Below, in pieces: positions 50,046-61,154 of a DNA stretch of 64,000 nucleotides. The notes under the pieces are model-generated. The model was not told the origin of the DNA, searched no databases, and was given only the letters and a program-made list of their open reading frames with translations. The DNA is from Lentisphaerae bacterium GWF2_45_14. Its GTDB lineage: Bacteria > Verrucomicrobiota > Lentisphaeria > Victivallales > GWF2-45-14. The translations under genes and the position numbers were made by a program. Each line of letters begins with the position of its first letter. Positions within the stretch are counted from its first letter, which is position 1. The DNA lies in contig MHBG01000058.1 of the NCBI GenBank assembly GCA_001804785.1, forward strand, positions 19,993 to 83,992, read 5' to 3'.

Positions 50046-53000
50046 TTACTGGTTGTGGTTGAAGCCATTGCCGTTACGGGGTTGGAAGCGCTGACGCGGC
50101 AAAGGCACCGTTTGGTCTGCCTTTATTTTGAAACGTCTTTCGCCGAGTATCTCTTTTATGCCGGAGAGTAGTTCGTCATCTACGCATATGTTCTTTTTTT
50201 GCGATGTTTCTACGAATGCTATCTCACCGCCCGTACAGCTGATGCACAGTATCAGCCTTGTTTTGCCGGCGTTGGCGAGGCAAAGCTCGTCAATCTTTCT
50301 GAGGTCGTCTTCGGTTGTCGTATTTTCGTATATATGAAGATGCAGTTCTTCGGAATATTTTTTGCGCACGGCGTCAATAGGAAGAATATTTTCAACGATA
50401 ATCTTTTTGGTGTCGCCCTCCATCTTCTGGCTTATCAGGCCCTCGACGAATACAGGTACCCCTTCCACGAGCATGTCTTTGATGAAGACCGGTGACGATG
50501 CGTCTTCCTTCTTTTCGGCGCCGACGATTCTGGATGGCCTTTTTATCGTACCGCCGAAGAGATCTTTCTGTTGAGAATGTGCCGCATGGCCTTCTCCTGC
50601 TTTTTGGTCAGGCGCCTTATAGTCAAGTGAAGTAAGGTCTTCTTCCGGCGGGATTGTTCTGCCGTTTTCAGGATCGGCAATCGGAGCAACTGCGGAGTCG
50701 GCTTCTATTTTCTTATCGAGAACTCCGCCGTAAAGCATACAGTCAATGCATCCGTCGAGGTCTTCGAGCTGGATGATGGCGAAAGGTTTCCCGTCCTTTT
50801 TTGAAAATTTCTTTGAGACGCTCCGGATTATTCCGCCTATTCTCAGCCCTTTGTCATGGGAAAGCTCAAGGGCCTTTTTAACGTCTGCCGTTGAAAAGGT
50901 TTTTATTGTTTCGGCGTATTTTCCGAGGGGGTGTCCGGTCACGTAAAGGCCGAGAAGTTCCTTTTCGTCCTTGAGCATCTCATTCTGGTCGAACTCGGGG
51001 ATGTCGGGAATATCAAGAGCGAAGGCATCTCCAGTATTTTCGGAGCCGAGAATGTCCATGAAGAAGTCGCCCTGATTACTTTCGCGGGCCTTGACGTTGG
51101 AGGCGGCTAGCGACATTGCGCTATCGATAATGGTTATAAGCTGGGAACGCCTCAGGTTAAGTGAATCACATGCTCCCGCGCGGATAAGGTGTTCCAGCAT
51201 CCTTGAGTTAAGCGAGCTTCCGTTTCTTTCGCAAAGCTCGAGGAATGATTTGAACGGACCTTCGCCCTTCCTTGATTCTATTATAGAATTTGCAGCGCCT
51301 TCGCCGACTCCCTTGATAGCACCGAGCCCAAAGCGTATGGCGTCGCCGTCCACCGTGAATGTTATATTGCTCACGTTGACATCGGGCGGGAGTATCTGGA
51401 TGTTCATTTCGCGGCATTCGTTTATGAAGCCTGAAAGTTTGTCTGCCTTATTTATTTCGCTTGTCAGGACGGCGGCCATGAATTCGAGCGGGTAATTTGC
51501 TTTCAGGTAGGCCGTGCGGTACGCGAGAAAGGCGTATGCCGCACTGTGCGACTTGTTAAACCCGTAGCCCGCGAATTTCTCGATTTTTTCCCATATCTGG
51601 CTGGCAATTCTTTCATCGATATTATTTGCGTCCTTGCATCCTTTTACAAACTTTTCCTTCTGCTCCTCGAGTTCCTTTGCCTTCTTTTTACCGATGGCTC
51701 TGCGGAGAATGTCCGCCTGTCCGAGTGAGAATCCGGCAAGTATTTGAACAACCTGCATGATCTGCTCCTGATAGAGCATGATACCGTAAGTTTCCTTCAG
51801 ATACTTTTCCATTTTCGGGTGGTCGTATTCTATGGCGAGCGTGCCCATTTTGCGTCCGATGAATTCGGGAATGAACTGCATCGGCCCCGGCCGGTATATC
51901 GCGATAAGGGCGATGATGTGCTCTATGCTTTCGACGCCGAACTGACGGCAAAGGCTCTGCATTCCGGATGATTCAAGCTGGAATACGCCTACGGTATCTC
52001 CCTTATTGAGAAGGTCGAATGAGGCTTTGTCATCCAGGGGGATTTTAGAAATATCTATATCGATATTTCGTGACTTTTTTATGTTGTCGATCGCGTCCTG
52101 GATCACGGTAAGGGTTCTCAGTCCGAGGAAGTCCATTTTGAGTAATCCGAGTTTTTCGCAGGGGGCCGCACTGAACTGGGTGATTACTTCATCTCCGGCC
52201 CCGAGTGCGAGCGGAACAAGGTTGTCGAGACGCTGGTCGCCTATTATGACTCCTGCCGCGTGTATGCTCATATTCCTATTGAGTCCCTCAAGAGGCGCGG
52301 CATAGTCGAATATCTCCTTTACCCAGGGTTCTTTAGCGATAAGCTCTCTCAATTCGGGAGATTCGTCCTGAGCTTTCCTTAGTGTCATTTTAAGGTCTTC
52401 GGGCAGGAGTTTTGTTATCATGTCGCCTTCATTGAATGAGCGGCCCATAACGCGCGCAACGTCCTTTAGAACCGCTTTGGGTTTAAGTGTCCCGTAGGTC
52501 CCTATTTGAGCGACGCTTTCACTTCCGTACTTGCGCTTCACGTAATCGATGACTTCCGATCTTCTTCTTTCGCAGAAGTCTATGTCGAAGTCCGGCGGGC
52601 TTACGCGGTCAGGGTTAAGGAACCTCTCGAAGAGCAGGTTATAACGCAAAGGCTCAATGTCCGTTATGCGGAGCAAGTATGCCACGATGCTTCCCGCGCC
52701 GCTTCCGCGTCCGGGGCCTACAGGCACACCGGTTTCCCTCGCGTAACGCAGAAAGTCCCATACCACAAGAAAATAGCTGTTGTATTTTGTCTTCCCGATT
52801 ACGCCGAGTTCGAAATCCATGCGCTGGAGAACGGCCTTCTGTTCGTCATTGATATCCGCGGATTCGGGGTTGAATCCGTAGCGGTCGGGAATTTCACTCA
52901 GGCATATTTTCCTGATATACGCGCCATCGTCCGCAGGCTCGCCCGCGGGAATTTTGTAAACAGGGTAATGGTTGACTTCCGGTGCGAATTTAAAGCTGAT

Positions 53001-53825
53001 ATTGCATTTTTCGGCTACTTCCATCGTGTTTGTGACGGCCTCCGGGACTTCCTTGAATATTTCTTTCATTTCCTCGGGGCTTTTGAAGTAAAACTCGTTG
53101 CAGGGGAACCGGAAACGCTTCTCGTCGCTGGCTTTGGCCTGGGTCTGGATACAGAGCATCAGGTCGTGCGACTTGAAATGCTCTTTTTTCAGGTAATGCA
53201 CGTCGTTAGTCGCCACAAGCGGCACCTCGAATTCCTTCGAGAGCAGTATCATCTCCCTGTTGACCTTTTTCTCCTCTTCCATCTTGTGGTCCATCAGTTC
53301 AAGGTAGAAATTGTCTTTTCCCATGATGTCAAGATATTCCGAGAGCACGCCTTTCGCACCCTTTATATCGCCGTTGAGGATGGAGCGGGATATCTCGCCC
53401 TGAATACATGCGCTCAGCGCGATGAGTCCCTCATGGTGGAGCGAAAGGATTTCCTTATCTATTCTGGGCTTGTGATAAAAGCCGTCCATATAGGCTTCCG
53501 ACATTAGCTTGCAGAGGCTCTTGTACCCGCTTTCGTCCTTGGCGAGAAGCACCAGATGAAAGCCTCTGATATTGGGATTGCTCGCATCCTTGTCGAACCT
53601 TGTAGTTGGCGATACATATGCTTCCACTCCGATAATCGGTCTTATCCCTGCGGCTGACAGGTTCTGATAGAAATCCATTGCGCCGCCCATGAAGCCATGG
53701 TCGGTAATTGCCGCGGCTGGCATTTTATATTCCTGAGCCATTTGGATTATGCCTTTGATAGAACACGCTCCATCGAGCAGGCTGTAATCCGTATGTAAGT
53801 GCAAATGAACAAAATCTGAGGGCAT
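50046..53825 (-). CDS. dnaE: DNA polymerase III alpha subunit
   Basis: Replicative polymerase, 1259 residues. N-terminal PHP domain (HLHLHTDYSLLDGACSIKGI), palm catalytic motifs GPGRGSGAGSIVAYLL and PPDFDIDFCERRRSEVIDYV (the two Asp), fingers (GIMLYQEQIMQVVQILAGFS), HhH and a C-terminal OB domain (IGGIIRSVSKKFSKKDGKPF). GGAGAGACTCTA precedes the ATG. It is transcribed alone after the terminator of the upstream operon. The spacer between the OB domain and the C-terminus (about 1080-1140) is charged and low in conservation. Confidence 0.95.
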   Translation of the reverse strand: MPSDFVHLHLHTDYSLLDGACSIKGIIQMAQEYKMPAAAITDHGFMGGAMDFYQNLSAAGIRPIIGVEAYVSPTTRFDKDASNPNIRGFHLVLLAKDESGYKSLCKLMSEAYMDGFYHKPRIDKEILSLHHEGLIALSACIQGEISRSILNGDIKGAKGVLSEYLDIMGKDNFYLELMDHKMEEEKKVNREMILLSKEFEVPLVATNDVHYLKKEHFKSHDLMLCIQTQAKASDEKRFRFPCNEFYFKSPEEMKEIFKEVPEAVTNTMEVAEKCNISFKFAPEVNHYPVYKIPAGEPADDGAYIRKICLSEIPDRYGFNPESADINDEQKAVLQRMDFELGVIGKTKYNSYFLVVWDFLRYARETGVPVGPGRGSGAGSIVAYLLRITDIEPLRYNLLFERFLNPDRVSPPDFDIDFCERRRSEVIDYVKRKYGSESVAQIGTYGTLKPKAVLKDVARVMGRSFNEGDMITKLLPEDLKMTLRKAQDESPELRELIAKEPWVKEIFDYAAPLEGLNRNMSIHAAGVIIGDQRLDNLVPLALGAGDEVITQFSAAPCEKLGLLKMDFLGLRTLTVIQDAIDNIKKSRNIDIDISKIPLDDKASFDLLNKGDTVGVFQLESSGMQSLCRQFGVESIEHIIALIAIYRPGPMQFIPEFIGRKMGTLAIEYDHPKMEKYLKETYGIMLYQEQIMQVVQILAGFSLGQADILRRAIGKKKAKELEEQKEKFVKGCKDANNIDERIASQIWEKIEKFAGYGFNKSHSAAYAFLAYRTAYLKANYPLEFMAAVLTSEINKADKLSGFINECREMNIQILPPDVNVSNITFTVDGDAIRFGLGAIKGVGEGAANSIIESRKGEGPFKSFLELCERNGSSLNSRMLEHLIRAGACDSLNLRRSQLITIIDSAMSLAASNVKARESNQGDFFMDILGSENTGDAFALDIPDIPEFDQNEMLKDEKELLGLYVTGHPLGKYAETIKTFSTADVKKALELSHDKGLRIGGIIRSVSKKFSKKDGKPFAIIQLEDLDGCIDCMLYGGVLDKKIEADSAVAPIADPENGRTIPPEEDLTSLDYKAPDQKAGEGHAAHSQQKDLFGGTIKRPSRIVGAEKKEDASSPVFIKDMLVEGVPVFVEGLISQKMEGDTKKIIVENILPIDAVRKKYSEELHLHIYENTTTEDDLRKIDELCLANAGKTRLILCISCTGGEIAFVETSQKKNICVDDELLSGIKEILGERRFKIKADQTVPLPRQRFQPRNGNGFNHNQ

Positions 53826-53858
53826 TAGAGTCTCTCCGTCTTATTAAGTAAAGGTAAA

Positions 53859-53880
53859 AGGCGGGGGGCAGTTCCCGCCT
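53859..53880 (-). terminator. Terminator of the six-gene pseudopilin operon
   Basis: On the minus strand, AGGCGGG (53880-53874) pairs with CCCGCCT (53865-53859) across an 8-nt loop, followed by TTTTACC. It lies 57 bp after the stop of the PcRGLX-like gene and 34 bp before dnaE. The T-run is short, so some read-through into dnaE is possible. Confidence 0.6.
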
Positions 53881-53936
53881 CTCTAATTTGCCCTTCTTTG
53901 ACGGAATTTAAATACCCGAAGGATATTTTTCCGGTA

Positions 53937-56900
53937 TTATTTTGTTGGCATCACGGAATTCTTGCCGGATATGTATGGCGGGATTCCTTTGAATCCAATG
54001 GAAATATCGCCGGAGGCCCACACTCTCATGTTCCAGTTTTTGCCGTCGAGTCCTTCGGGTACTTTTACTTTCAAGGACTGCGATTCTGCGCTTTTAAATT
54101 TATCCGTTGCCCACGGCAGCTGAGTGCCGCCTGTATTTTCTCCCTGCATGAACGAATTTATTTTGCCATCAGGCTGAATGGCCATTCCGCCGAAGCGCCC
54201 TTCGTGGATTCCTTTAAGTATTATTTCGAATTCCTTTGTTCCCGCCGGGACGAAGAAAAAGTATTTGGAAAAGCCGACAGCTCCTATCGAAGCGTTGTTT
54301 TTGAACATTGCGGAAATATCGGCATCGTCCGATTCGATGTTCCAGACGTTTGTCATATCATCGAAAGCCTCAATCGTGAAAATGTCGCCGGGCTTTCCTT
54401 TCAGTTCCAGCTCCGTATGGAACGCTTTATTTATGTCGAAGGGGATCTTGTTTATTACGGAGCCGTCCGGTCCTTTTAGAGTCAAGTTTCCTTCTTTGAT
54501 CGTATTCGGCCTGGAGCCGTGCTTTTTGGCATCAATTTTTACAACGGCCTTGTCTTTTTTTAGTGAAGCCAGTACGGTTTTTTTATCAGGCATTCTGAGG
54601 TTCAGGTTCGAGCCGCATTTAAGCGACCTTATGAATTCTACAAGCTGCACGTCATTGCTCAGCAGCGAGACTCCTTTGTCTTCCGAATTTTTCAGATGCC
54701 ATTTCTGGATTTCGCAAAGCAGTTCGCTCGAGAAAATCATCCCGAATGCGAAGTCCTTCCCTTTCGGCGAGAAACTCATTATCGCGGCGAGGAATGCCTT
54801 TTCGGATATCTCTATGAACTCTTTATTGTCCGAGATGTTTCCCGCATATGCCATTGGTGCGCAAATGAGTATATTCAACGGCGATGGTTTCGGACTCCAG
54901 TAAGGCTTGCCTTCCGGCGATGCCGAATAGGGCCATCCGCAAGCCTGCGGGCTCCATGCTTTTTCGAGCCATTTTGCACCCGCTGTAATGGATTTGGCTG
55001 CTTCGGGATTTCCGGTCGCCTCGTGATATGTTTTCAGGCTGTTAAGGATTATCCCCATCAGGTACGGACAGTTGCCTACCGCACCCTGATTGTCCGGGCC
55101 TGCGTGGTCTCCCGGAAGAACGTGCGGCCAGGCGCCGCAATCCATTTTTTGTTCCCTCATTGCGACGGCGGCGATCTTGTCGGCGGCCTTGAGGTAGAGC
55201 GGGTCGTTTGTCAGTCGATAGAGTGATGCGATCGCTCTGAGTGACCAGCCCGCGCTTCGTTCATGTGAGCCGAGGTGTTCGAAAGTCGGAGCCATTGCCC
55301 AGGCTATATGCTCGCCAAGTCCGTATGCGGCGTTCATCGATATCGGGTCGCCGCCCATGCACCACGCATCTATGAGACCGTTTACCCAGGTATGCCCGTT
55401 GTCGGCGCTGGTGTGTGAATCGTAAAGGTGCGTCCATTCGGCTCTTACGTGGTGCTGAGACCAGTTTCCGGTATGCCCGATGGAGTGCTGATGGTTTGAG
55501 CCTATATAATATTTATCAGGATAGGCGTGTACGCAGTCAACGTCTGCCTGGTGTTTTGAAGTAATCATAGCCCATCGGAAATGCTTCCGGTTGCCGGTTC
55601 TGATGAAGTCCATGAAGAGTCCGTGTGCAAAATCGTATTCGTTGTTGTTCCAGTTTCTGCCGCGCTCACCGTAACAGTCTCCGTAGTTGAAGAAGCCGTA
55701 TTCGCGCTGTTCATCCTTGATTGTCATATGCTCGTCGAAGGCCTTTGAGATTACATTGTCCCATATGGAGAATTGTTTGCCTATCGGAAAGCTTATCCCT
55801 GAAAGCGCCTGTGTCTTCGCGTACCATGCCGGATTTATCACTGCTATAACGGGCATATTCGATTCAGCATCCATTTTCGACATTGAATCGCTTCCTCCGA
55901 AATCGAAGAATATTTCTTCGGTAAACGACATTCCCCACTTCATGCGGTATTTCCCTTCGCAGAACGGGAACTGCAAGTAATGCGGCAGGTTCCGCCCGTA
56001 ATTCTTTGACGGCTGTTCCGGCAATATTCCGATTGAAAGCGCTTTACCATCTACGCCGACCGACTTAGGCCATCTCTGCCAGCAATCCCTTATCGACAAG
56101 CCTAGTTTCGCGTTCTTCATCGGCACTTCGAAAGGCCCTTTCAGGCGACCCGGCTGCTTTTTTCCGCTGCTCAGGATTTCCCTGTCGTCAAACTGGAGGA
56201 ACTCTACTTTTTTCAATGCCGTCAATGCGTCGTTTTTTGCCGTCAATGCGGTCAACGTCTCGGCGTCTTCCGGCAGCACGAAGTCGAGTCCCAGACTGCT
56301 TATGTCTGTGAATTCAGTTTGCACGTTGGTGTTTATGTGGGTCATCGTGACTTTGACGACTGGCGAATCTTTATGGAACGTGAGCCTCACGACATAATCC
56401 ATCAGCTTTTTGTATGAAGCATCTTTCCTCGCGTACTGCCCCTTTATTTTGAGTACGATAACTTCGCTTCCGCGTTCTTCGACGCTGAATGAGGCCGGAG
56501 CGGTTGCGGTGCTTGTGAAGAGATTCAGATTTTCGTCGAGCATTCTGATGCCGTCCGGAGAAAATCCGCCGACTTTTTCGTCGTCGCTGTAGTTCCCGTC
56601 GCTGTTGCGGTCGACCCATACCGTTTTCAATATGTTGAAACGTTTCTTGTCGATGGAAACCTTCAGCGGACCGGAGTAAAGCGTTGCATCATTTGCCGAT
56701 TCGAAAAATCTTAGCTTTGATGCGTAAGGCTTTTTCTGCACATTGTTACCGAATACCGCGTTGAAGACCTTTTTTTCTCCGGCCTTGAGTTGTGTATTGA
56801 ACTGCACAAGCACCCACTTCAGCGAAATATCCTTCCAGAACGCCGTAGCTTCTATCTGTGCGGGAAGCTCGTTATTTGCAGAATCCGTTATCTTTATTTT

Positions 56901-57275
56901 TGCGGGGTCGAAGATTGCCCCTTCCGGCAACGGAAATCCAAAGCGCACGAATGCGTTGCGTTCGACTCCCGATTCTTCTAGTACGTCAAACGGCACACTT
57001 TGTTCATCGATGCTTCCTTTTTTGTCGGTTTTAATCTGTGATGCGAACACTGGTTCCGGCCTTGTCCGCCCGAAGCTGAAGTCCTTGACTTTCGCTTTTT
57101 TCACGGCATCGTCATATGAATATCCTTTATCCGATTCCGGCAGCAGCTTGGATTTGTCTCCATAATAAAGATAGAATGATGATGGTTTTTCGCCCGGATC
57201 TTTCTTTTCCTGTGCGCCTGTTCCGGCAATCAGGATGAAAATGAATACAGCGGCCAAGGTTCTTTGTAGTTTCAT
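53937..57275 (-). CDS. Large secreted PcRGLX/YetA-like protein (putative polysaccharide-active enzyme)
   Basis: A 1112-residue protein with an N-terminal signal peptide (cleavage near GTGA). A beta-rich N-terminal part (about 85-340: VPFDVLEESGVERNAFVRFG, FPLPEGAIFDP, DISLKWVLVQFNT) looks like the RIFT-barrel domain of PcRGLX/YetA-like proteins. The middle (about 540-850) looks like an (alpha/alpha) barrel (YGFFNYGDCYGERGRNWNNN, HSIGHTGNWSQHHV, LGSHERSAGWSLRAIASLYR). The last 250 residues are beta-sandwich-like. Relatives include exo-rhamnogalacturonan lyases, so a pectin- or glycan-cleaving role is plausible but not shown. GGAG precedes the ATG. Last gene of the operon that includes three pseudopilins. 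Confidence 0.65.
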   Translation of the reverse strand: MKLQRTLAAVFIFILIAGTGAQEKKDPGEKPSSFYLYYGDKSKLLPESDKGYSYDDAVKKAKVKDFSFGRTRPEPVFASQIKTDKKGSIDEQSVPFDVLEESGVERNAFVRFGFPLPEGAIFDPAKIKITDSANNELPAQIEATAFWKDISLKWVLVQFNTQLKAGEKKVFNAVFGNNVQKKPYASKLRFFESANDATLYSGPLKVSIDKKRFNILKTVWVDRNSDGNYSDDEKVGGFSPDGIRMLDENLNLFTSTATAPASFSVEERGSEVIVLKIKGQYARKDASYKKLMDYVVRLTFHKDSPVVKVTMTHINTNVQTEFTDISSLGLDFVLPEDAETLTALTAKNDALTALKKVEFLQFDDREILSSGKKQPGRLKGPFEVPMKNAKLGLSIRDCWQRWPKSVGVDGKALSIGILPEQPSKNYGRNLPHYLQFPFCEGKYRMKWGMSFTEEIFFDFGGSDSMSKMDAESNMPVIAVINPAWYAKTQALSGISFPIGKQFSIWDNVISKAFDEHMTIKDEQREYGFFNYGDCYGERGRNWNNNEYDFAHGLFMDFIRTGNRKHFRWAMITSKHQADVDCVHAYPDKYYIGSNHQHSIGHTGNWSQHHVRAEWTHLYDSHTSADNGHTWVNGLIDAWCMGGDPISMNAAYGLGEHIAWAMAPTFEHLGSHERSAGWSLRAIASLYRLTNDPLYLKAADKIAAVAMREQKMDCGAWPHVLPGDHAGPDNQGAVGNCPYLMGIILNSLKTYHEATGNPEAAKSITAGAKWLEKAWSPQACGWPYSASPEGKPYWSPKPSPLNILICAPMAYAGNISDNKEFIEISEKAFLAAIMSFSPKGKDFAFGMIFSSELLCEIQKWHLKNSEDKGVSLLSNDVQLVEFIRSLKCGSNLNLRMPDKKTVLASLKKDKAVVKIDAKKHGSRPNTIKEGNLTLKGPDGSVINKIPFDINKAFHTELELKGKPGDIFTIEAFDDMTNVWNIESDDADISAMFKNNASIGAVGFSKYFFFVPAGTKEFEIILKGIHEGRFGGMAIQPDGKINSFMQGENTGGTQLPWATDKFKSAESQSLKVKVPEGLDGKNWNMRVWASGDISIGFKGIPPYISGKNSVMPTK

Positions 57276-57297
57276 GATGCTTTTCTCCGGTATTATT

Positions 57298-57948
57298 TTA
57301 AGGTGTGTAATCGCTTAGCGAGAGCTGATTCTGTCTTTTGCCGCTCACGTGCCCGTCAATGAAAAGACAGTTGACTTTTCCGAGGTGCAGATAACCTATC
57401 CGTTCCGGCGATAGGTCAAATCTGTATCCGGGCGCCTCGATATCGTTGGCCATGTCGGTAATGAGGATTATCTGCGAGGGATTTCTTATATGTCCCAGCT
57501 TGTACGGGGTTTCGTAATTGGCGACGATATAAGAGATTCCATAGCTGTAGTATCTCTTGTTGATGGCTGTTCCCAGCATTGTGTCGGAATGTTCGGTGCA
57601 TCCGTTTATATCCTGTCCTAGATAATATTTTGTTTGATTGGCGTTTGGAAGAAATGCGTCCCTGAGCCAGCTTGCCCAGCTGTTCCAGTTTGTTCTTGTT
57701 GGCGAGGCATAGAAACAGCTCATCTGGTGGATCGGCAGATAATCCTGGTATACTTCGGCGTAGATATGTACTGCTGTCGTCCACTGCTTGAGATTGCTTG
57801 CGCACATGATAGATCTGCCTGTGCTTTTTGCCCTTCCTAACGCGGGCAGCAGCATAGATGCCAGTATCGCTATAATCGAAATTACAACAAGCAATTCAAT
57901 GAGCGTAAACCGAATAATTTTTATTTTAGCTTTTAATGCGTTCTGCAT
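57298..57948 (-). CDS. Pseudopilin-like protein, H-X9-DG type (copy A)
   Basis: A 216-residue protein: short basic leader, [20 protein letters not shown], and the C-terminal motif [13 protein letters not shown] (H-X9-DG). The globular part has Trp-rich and Cys-containing segments ([28 protein letters not shown]-like). It is a close paralogue of the product of 61155-61802; a 52-bp stretch is identical between the genes. It lies 22 bp upstream of the PcRGLX-like gene. Probably exported and assembled or released by a type II secretion/type IV pilus-like machine. Function unknown. The ribosome site is weak (GAAGAAATAAT). Confidence 0.87.
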   Translation of the reverse strand: MQNALKAKIKIIRFTLIELLVVISIIAILASMLLPALGRAKSTGRSIMCASNLKQWTTAVHIYAEVYQDYLPIHQMSCFYASPTRTNWNSWASWLRDAFLPNANQTKYYLGQDINGCTEHSDTMLGTAINKRYYSYGISYIVANYETPYKLGHIRNPSQIILITDMANDIEAPGYRFDLSPERIGYLHLGKVNCLFIDGHVSGKRQNQLSLSDYTP

Positions 57949-58003
57949 ATTATTTCTTCGTTGTCATGGTTAAAGTTCATGTGTCCTTTTTTTCAATAGT
58001 TGT

Positions 58004-58693
58004 TTACCAAGTGGCGTCGTGCCAGAATCCGTCAGCGCCTCCTGAGTAACTTCCTGTCAGGGTTGCCGCCTTTTCCGGGACTGTCCATTTTTCAGTATGA
58101 TTGTCAACGAAAACGATATTGTCGGTTCCATTTGCATGTCTTGCCGGGAAATATGAGTAAGCATATATTGCATTCGCATGACAGTTTGCGTCGGCACAAA
58201 AGAGACGTCTTGATGGTTTCCTTACATCGGTGACTCTGGATGCTCGTTCCGGATGATTGGTAAAGGTTGACCCGTCTCCGCTGCAAAGGTAATTATTGAA
58301 TGAATAGCTGAAGTTCGGATTTCCGGTGCTTGTTCTGTCTCCTGTTCCGTCTCTTCTTCCTGAGGGACATATGGAAATCGGCGCTGGCGGCCCTATGGCT
58401 ACTGATTCTTTAACGGGGAAATTGATATAATAACATAATGTCGAATCATACATATTTTCCAAGGCTGGCCCATATAGAAAATTACCATTTTGTACTCCAT
58501 ATGCACCCCATCCGTTGTAATCCGATGCATAATTGCCCATTGCTGCTGCCAGCTGCCGCAAGTTATTGCTACAGAGGCTTGTCTTTGCTGAATCTCTTGC
58601 TTTACCTAGCGCGGGCAGGAGCATTGAGGCCAGGATGGCGATAATCGAAATTACAACGAGCAGTTCAATGAGCGTAAATTTTATGTTTTTCAT
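58004..58693 (-). CDS. Pseudopilin-like protein, variant H-X9-DN ending
   Basis: A 229-residue protein of the same class: [20 protein letters not shown] at the N-terminus and [18 protein letters not shown] near the C-terminus, where the family DG is replaced by DN. The middle differs from the two sister copies ([20 protein letters not shown]), so it is an older paralogue. GGGAGGTCAGCC is a strong ribosome site. It lies 16 bp after the beta-helix gene in the six-gene operon. Confidence 0.87.
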   Translation of the reverse strand: MKNIKFTLIELLVVISIIAILASMLLPALGKARDSAKTSLCSNNLRQLAAAMGNYASDYNGWGAYGVQNGNFLYGPALENMYDSTLCYYINFPVKESVAIGPPAPISICPSGRRDGTGDRTSTGNPNFSYSFNNYLCSGDGSTFTNHPERASRVTDVRKPSRRLFCADANCHANAIYAYSYFPARHANGTDNIVFVDNHTEKWTVPEKAATLTGSYSGGADGFWHDATW

Positions 58694-58709
58694 GGCTGAC
58701 CTCCCTTTG

Positions 58710-61130
58710 TCAGTAAACTACTTTATAATCATTAGTTATAAGTAGTATATCAATAAATAGCGTCTCTCTCGGGAAAAACTTTATATTGTGTTTCCCTTTT
58801 TTCAGGCTGAATGGCTTTGCCGTTGTTCCAAGAGATGTGGTTGCTCCGCAACCGGACCATTTCCAATCTATGTCGCTTCTCAGATATGCTTCTCTCTTTG
58901 GTGTGTCGTCCAGTGACAGGAATATGGAGTCATGCTGTCCTACCGGTTCTTCGGATTTGACACGGACGAATATCTGATAATCAGCGTCTTGCGGAACTTC
59001 AAAATCATAGGACAGAGGCATTGCTTTTTCTGCAATATCGAGATAAGCGCATTTGCCCTCGGAAGCCTTGCTGTCATCCAAAATATTGAACGGATGAGGA
59101 ATGGAGCTTTTTTCTGCTTCGATATAAAGTGCGAACTGCTCGCTTTTTTTCTTGATTTCTTCCGTGCCGTCCGTCTGGGCGTAAACAGTAACCGGGCGGG
59201 AATAGCCGTTTTCGAGTTTTAACAGGAAAAGCCCTCTATAGAAGCCTGGTTTCTTTATTTTGTCTTTATTGATGGATACCTTGAATCGGATGTTGCTCTT
59301 CTCGTTTAAAATTCCACGTGATGGCTCAATTGTAAACCAGTCGAAGACATTGTTTTTTTTGATTTCAAAGGCTTCTGAAAATTTTTCAACGCCTGTTACA
59401 CTTGCGTTGAAAGTCTGGGACATGACGTCTTTACCGAAGTCAAATTTGAAATTGATCTGATATTTGTCGAGATAAACGGGTATGGGCCGATATGGAAGTA
59501 CTTGACTGTTTCCTGTCTGAAAAGCTCCTCTGTCCGGATTCTCATTATTCTGTTTTTCAATGAAGTTGTCAACGGAGACCCCGTTTTCACGTGCGGGACT
59601 TTTTTCTGTCAGCGTAAATATCCCGCCTTCAATGCTGCTGAATTCCGGATCTTTTTCGAAAATACCATGTTCCTCCCAACCTTTTTCTTTTAAGTTTTCT
59701 TCTGTCGACTTAAGCAGTTTGGAGTTTTTACTGAAAATAAGGTCATAGTCAAAATCATTGCCTCTGTTGAAAACACTGGGGCTGAAAAGTTCTTTTGAGG
59801 AATAAAAGATGTTATTCCTTGTTATGCCTCTTAGTTCTTTGCCGTATTTTGCTATTTCGTCTTTGTTATTGTTGTAGTGCCCGTAACCTCCGGGAGCATA
59901 AACGGTATTGTTGAATACATAGCACCTGCCTCTGTCAAAAGAATTATGACCGTTTTTGAACGCGGCTGCCCCGTAGCCGTCTTCGTCGGCGAGATTGACG
60001 ATAAGATTTCTGAAAAGATATGAGGGCCCAAGAAGACAGGGGGCGGTGCTTATGCCGCAAAGAGAGCCTTCGAACTTATTCAGAAAAACTCTGATATTCA
60101 TCTGTCCCCCGTCAAGTTCTATGCCGTCATCGTTTGCATATATGAACATGTTTCCATATATTTCGGCGTCGCGGTAGAAGCCGCCTTTCGGCAGACCGTT
60201 TCCTATTCCTTCGACTGTGTCGTTCCATCTATGGGCATCGCTTCCGATGAAGTCATTGTAGCGAAGAACGGTTCCTCCAGTAGAGAGAACCGCTACAGCA
60301 TTCGGTCCGGCTGGATGCGAATATTTCCAAGAGTTGGCGTGGCCTCGGGGATCATGTATGTAGCACCGTTCTATGACGATATTGCCGCTTTTATCAATAT
60401 TTACTCCGGCATCATTGTTTATAATTTTGTTTTCTATGTAATATTTGCCGTCTTTCTTAATGTCCTGTTTCCCTATCCTTCCATAGCCCGATATGTCACA
60501 ATTCAAAATTCTTATATTATTTGCTCCTTCAAGGGAGATTCCATGCCTTGCTCCGCCTTCCAGATTCAGATTTTCAAAAATTATATATTCCCCGCCTTTT
60601 ACCGTGATGACGGCGTTCTTCTTATCATTCCCTTTCAGGACAAAGCCTTTGTCTGAAGTATATTTTATCCAAGCGTCCCGTGACCCTTTTTCGATTATTA
60701 TCAACTCATCGTCGAATTTCAGGTCTTTTACATTTATCGTTTTTCCTGCCGGGACCTCCGTGCTCCATGTCTTGAATGTGCTTGCCGAGGTATTTTCACC
60801 TTGAGTGATTCTAAGTTCGTATTCCGTATTTTCCTTGAGATTAACTATGCAGCCTCTGAACATTGCCTTATCTGTATAAATAGTTTCTTTTTTCGTTAGC
60901 GGAAACTGCCCCACTTCCTTTGTCGGAATCGCCATAAGTTCCAGCGCTTTTTCCCATTTGTCACTTCCTTTTTCCTGGAATTCCGTAACGCAAGGCGTGG
61001 ACATATCTGCTGTTTCAAAATAAATTCCGCATGACCGGAACAGGGGAACCGTTGTAATCTTATTTTCGTTGCCGTAAAGAATTCCTGCAGCGCAAATGAA
61101 TCCAATAAAAAATAATGTCAGTTTTTTCAT
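58710..61130 (-). CDS. Secreted parallel beta-helix protein with C-terminal carbohydrate-binding-like domain
   Basis: An 806-residue protein with a signal peptide (cleavage near LYG). N-terminal beta-sandwich (about 25-120, [20 protein letters not shown], fibronectin-III-like), then a right-handed parallel beta-helix (about 160-460: [76 protein letters not shown]), the fold of pectate lyases and alginate-modifying enzymes. The final 130 residues ([20 protein letters not shown]...[10 protein letters not shown]) resemble CBM35/malectin-like modules. Catalytic residues cannot be assigned. It follows a pseudopilin by 24 bp and precedes another by 16 bp. Confidence 0.75.
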   Translation of the reverse strand: MKKLTLFFIGFICAAGILYGNENKITTVPLFRSCGIYFETADMSTPCVTEFQEKGSDKWEKALELMAIPTKEVGQFPLTKKETIYTDKAMFRGCIVNLKENTEYELRITQGENTSASTFKTWSTEVPAGKTINVKDLKFDDELIIIEKGSRDAWIKYTSDKGFVLKGNDKKNAVITVKGGEYIIFENLNLEGGARHGISLEGANNIRILNCDISGYGRIGKQDIKKDGKYYIENKIINNDAGVNIDKSGNIVIERCYIHDPRGHANSWKYSHPAGPNAVAVLSTGGTVLRYNDFIGSDAHRWNDTVEGIGNGLPKGGFYRDAEIYGNMFIYANDDGIELDGGQMNIRVFLNKFEGSLCGISTAPCLLGPSYLFRNLIVNLADEDGYGAAAFKNGHNSFDRGRCYVFNNTVYAPGGYGHYNNNKDEIAKYGKELRGITRNNIFYSSKELFSPSVFNRGNDFDYDLIFSKNSKLLKSTEENLKEKGWEEHGIFEKDPEFSSIEGGIFTLTEKSPARENGVSVDNFIEKQNNENPDRGAFQTGNSQVLPYRPIPVYLDKYQINFKFDFGKDVMSQTFNASVTGVEKFSEAFEIKKNNVFDWFTIEPSRGILNEKSNIRFKVSINKDKIKKPGFYRGLFLLKLENGYSRPVTVYAQTDGTEEIKKKSEQFALYIEAEKSSIPHPFNILDDSKASEGKCAYLDIAEKAMPLSYDFEVPQDADYQIFVRVKSEEPVGQHDSIFLSLDDTPKREAYLRSDIDWKWSGCGATTSLGTTAKPFSLKKGKHNIKFFPRETLFIDILLITNDYKVVY

Positions 61131-61154
61131 GCGCTTTTTCCCATTATTGCTATT

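Noticed and set aside
52506..53507. 333-codon open frame on the plus strand inside dnaE
   Set aside because: Antisense to the PHP/palm region of dnaE with no domain similarity; long antisense frames are common opposite GC-biased coding DNA.
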